Source: Planctomycetaceae bacterium (lineage in GTDB: Bacteria > Planctomycetota > Planctomycetia > Pirellulales > Pirellulaceae). From it: 7,301 nucleotides of DNA. Positions 6,084-7,301 of this stretch are shown piece by piece. Numbering within the stretch: position 1 is the first letter of the stretch; every line of letters starts with the position of its first letter. Where the stretch lies: assembly GCA_024642765.1 (NCBI GenBank), contig JAHEAM010000055.1:1-7301 (forward strand). Reading direction: 5' to 3'. The notes under the pieces were generated by a model. The model worked only from the letters and a program-made list of their open reading frames with translations. It was not told the DNA's origin and made no database searches. The position numbers were made by a program, and so were the translations under genes.

Positions 6084-7301
6084 TTATTTTTCAAAAACCA
6101 ACGCCGCAATTTGGCCAGAGTCGGCGAATGCAATTTTGAGGAAGGAGCGGATGGGGGCTGAGGTTGTGGATTGAATGACATTAATGTCCATACCATCGTC
6201 GGGGCGGCTAAAGCCGTAGACAGCTGGCAAGCATTGGTGATTGAGCGCCAAAATAGACGCAACGATTTCTAAAACAGATGCGCTGGGGCCGGGGTTGCCC
6301 ATGTTACTCTTGGTGGCGATGACAGGACATGTTCGCGAAAGCATTGCGATCGCATTAGACTCCAACTGGTCGTGCCGTTGGCAACTGAATCCGGATGCAT
6401 GGATATGCCCAAGTTGCGAGATTGAAATTCCGGCTTGATCCATCGCCGATCTTGAGACGGCCGCAATCGCGTCAGAAAAATCATCTGAAGCAAAATCGCA
6501 GAACCCGCGAGACCAACCTGTCAATCTTGCTTGCGAACGCGAAGCATGAAACGTTGCTGACCTTGATGCCTCAAGGACTAACGCGGCCGCACCTTCAGCA
6601 TGGACATAACCGTCGCGTGATGAATCGAAAGGTTTCATCGCTTGTTCGGGCGCGTCGAATCGTTGGTTCAAGTTTTTTGATCCGCGATACACCATGCTTA
6701 CGGGAGAAATTCTTGAGCTTGTTCCACCAACGACGGCAGCGTCCGCCCAACCACGACGAATCAAATCGGCGCCTTCGATCAGCGCCAGCGCACTCGACAC
6801 GTCGCCTTGGCAAATTGTGTTATTGGGGCCTCTGGCATCGAGAGCGATTGAAATATGTGAAGCCGCCATGTTGGGCAGGTACTTGAGCATCCACAAGGGC
6901 TGAATTTGATTGAATGCGTTTCGTCCCCAACTTGTCGTGGAGACAGGACCGTTGGCGTTGGCCGCCTGAAACGCACGTGCCAACTCTTCGGGCTCGCCCT
7001 GGAAGGTTTCCGCGCCGAAAACCACTGCCAATCGATCGCGTTCAAAATCGTGTTCTGGTAACACGAGCGAGGAGGCTTGTTCGACAGCCATGGTTGCGGC
7101 CACATAGCCAAGTTGAATTTCGCGGCACATCACCTTGATGGCCTTGCGTGGCTTTACATATTTTTTGCCATCGAAATCATCGATGCGAGCAGACATGCAC
7201 CAGGGAACGTCGAACGATTCGAAACGCGAATCGCGAGTCACGCCAGACTGTTTGGCAATCAATGAATCCCAATAGGCTTCGAGTCCGATCCCAATCGGGG
7301 A
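6084..7301 (-). CDS. Ketoacyl synthase-fold protein lacking the catalytic triad, CLF-like (5' end outside window)
   Basis: 405 residues are visible, ending at TAA (6086-6084). The frame is open to the right edge and starts 'SPIGIGLEAYWDS', which matches the usual 'G-S-PIG-G' opening of ketoacyl synthases, so only a few residues are missing; the TTG at 7262 is an internal Leu, not the start. Family features: 'KKYVKPRKAIKVMCREIQLG', the nucleophile-elbow region 'GPNNTICQGDVSSALALIEG' followed by 'ADLIRRGWADAAVVGGT', 'PFDSSRDGYVHAEGAAALVLE', and 'IATKSNMGNPGPSASVLE'. Aligned by eye to FabF, the catalytic Cys is Asp167 (codon 6803-6801), the first His is Ser303 ('HASGFS'), the second His is Asn336 ('KSNMGN'); Lys331 is kept. 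A Cys (164) lies three residues before the catalytic position but out of register. Condensation is therefore unlikely. Such proteins can act as the non-catalytic half of a KS-chain-length-factor dimer, so an active KS and an acyl carrier protein gene are expected nearby to the right. Pathway unknown. Confidence 0.9.
   Translation of the reverse strand, partial: SPIGIGLEAYWDSLIAKQSGVTRDSRFESFDVPWCMSARIDDFDGKKYVKPRKAIKVMCREIQLGYVAATMAVEQASSLVLPEHDFERDRLAVVFGAETFQGEPEELARAFQAANANGPVSTTSWGRNAFNQIQPLWMLKYLPNMAASHISIALDARGPNNTICQGDVSSALALIEGADLIRRGWADAAVVGGTSSRISPVSMVYRGSKNLNQRFDAPEQAMKPFDSSRDGYVHAEGAAALVLEASRSATFHASRSQARLTGWSRGFCDFASDDFSDAIAAVSRSAMDQAGISISQLGHIHASGFSCQRHDQLESNAIAMLSRTCPVIATKSNMGNPGPSASVLEIVASILALNHQCLPAVYGFSRPDDGMDINVIQSTTSAPIRSFLKIAFADSGQIAALVFEK

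Noticed and set aside
6011..6262. 83-residue minus-strand frame spanning the ketoacyl synthase end and the intergenic region
   Set aside because: It begins inside the ketoacyl synthase frame with no ribosome binding site, and the Pro/Ser-rich product resembles nothing known.
6395..6886. 163-codon plus-strand frame opposite the ketoacyl synthase gene
   Set aside because: It is antisense to well-conserved ketoacyl synthase motifs; the translation is Arg/Pro-rich and low in recognisable structure, typical of a shadow frame.
7260..7262. TTG as the start of the ketoacyl synthase gene
   Set aside because: The 13 codons upstream to the window edge continue the family's N-terminal 'SPIG-G' motif, so the real start lies outside the window.
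1..7301. tRNA or rRNA genes, CRISPR arrays, insertion sequences, phage or defence genes
   Set aside because: Nothing resembling their sequence or repeat structure was found on either strand; the protein-level repeats in the giant gene are diverged and not spaced like a CRISPR array.

Overview
The window looks like chromosomal DNA from a planctomycete, probably a Pirellulaceae relative of Rhodopirellula. The reasons are the N-terminal 'FEIMEPRRVLSAD' signature (LEPR-XLL type) on a giant secreted protein, tandem SdrD-B-like domains followed by FG-GAP-like blades, a WD40 protein with a twin-arginine leader, and intermediate G+C judged by eye. All three genes I can support lie on the minus strand, so they are transcribed from the right end of the window toward the left.

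Region by region, in the direction of transcription. (1) 7301 to 6084: a beta-ketoacyl synthase fold protein missing only a few N-terminal residues. All three positions of its Cys-His-His catalytic triad are changed (Asp, Ser, Asn), so it looks like a non-condensing, chain-length-factor-like subunit. (2) 6083 to 5825: 259 bp with no gene, holding two short inverted repeats and an imperfect direct repeat, one copy of which contains the ribosome binding site of the next gene. (3) 5824 to 4778: a complete 348-residue seven-bladed WD40 propeller with a Tat-type leader. (4) 4777 to 4679: a 99 bp gap without a clear terminator, ending in a strong Shine-Dalgarno. (5) 4678 to 1: one uninterrupted reading frame of 1559 codons that leaves the window without a stop. 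It encodes a giant surface or secreted protein with a LEPR-XLL-like N-terminus, a unique beta-rich N-terminal domain, seven SdrD-B-like Ig domains, a proline-rich hinge and a C-terminal array of FG-GAP-like/Ca-loop repeats with a 47-residue period.

The WD40 and giant-protein genes could form one transcription unit: same strand, short gap, no evident terminator. The ketoacyl synthase gene probably belongs to a separate lipid or polyketide-type operon continuing to the right. I see no tRNA, rRNA, CRISPR array, insertion sequence or phage gene. The most notable points are the ketoacyl synthase with its whole triad replaced, the TTG start that restores the export-type N-terminus of the giant protein, its cysteine pattern and 47-residue repeat, and a predicted exported WD40 propeller beside it.
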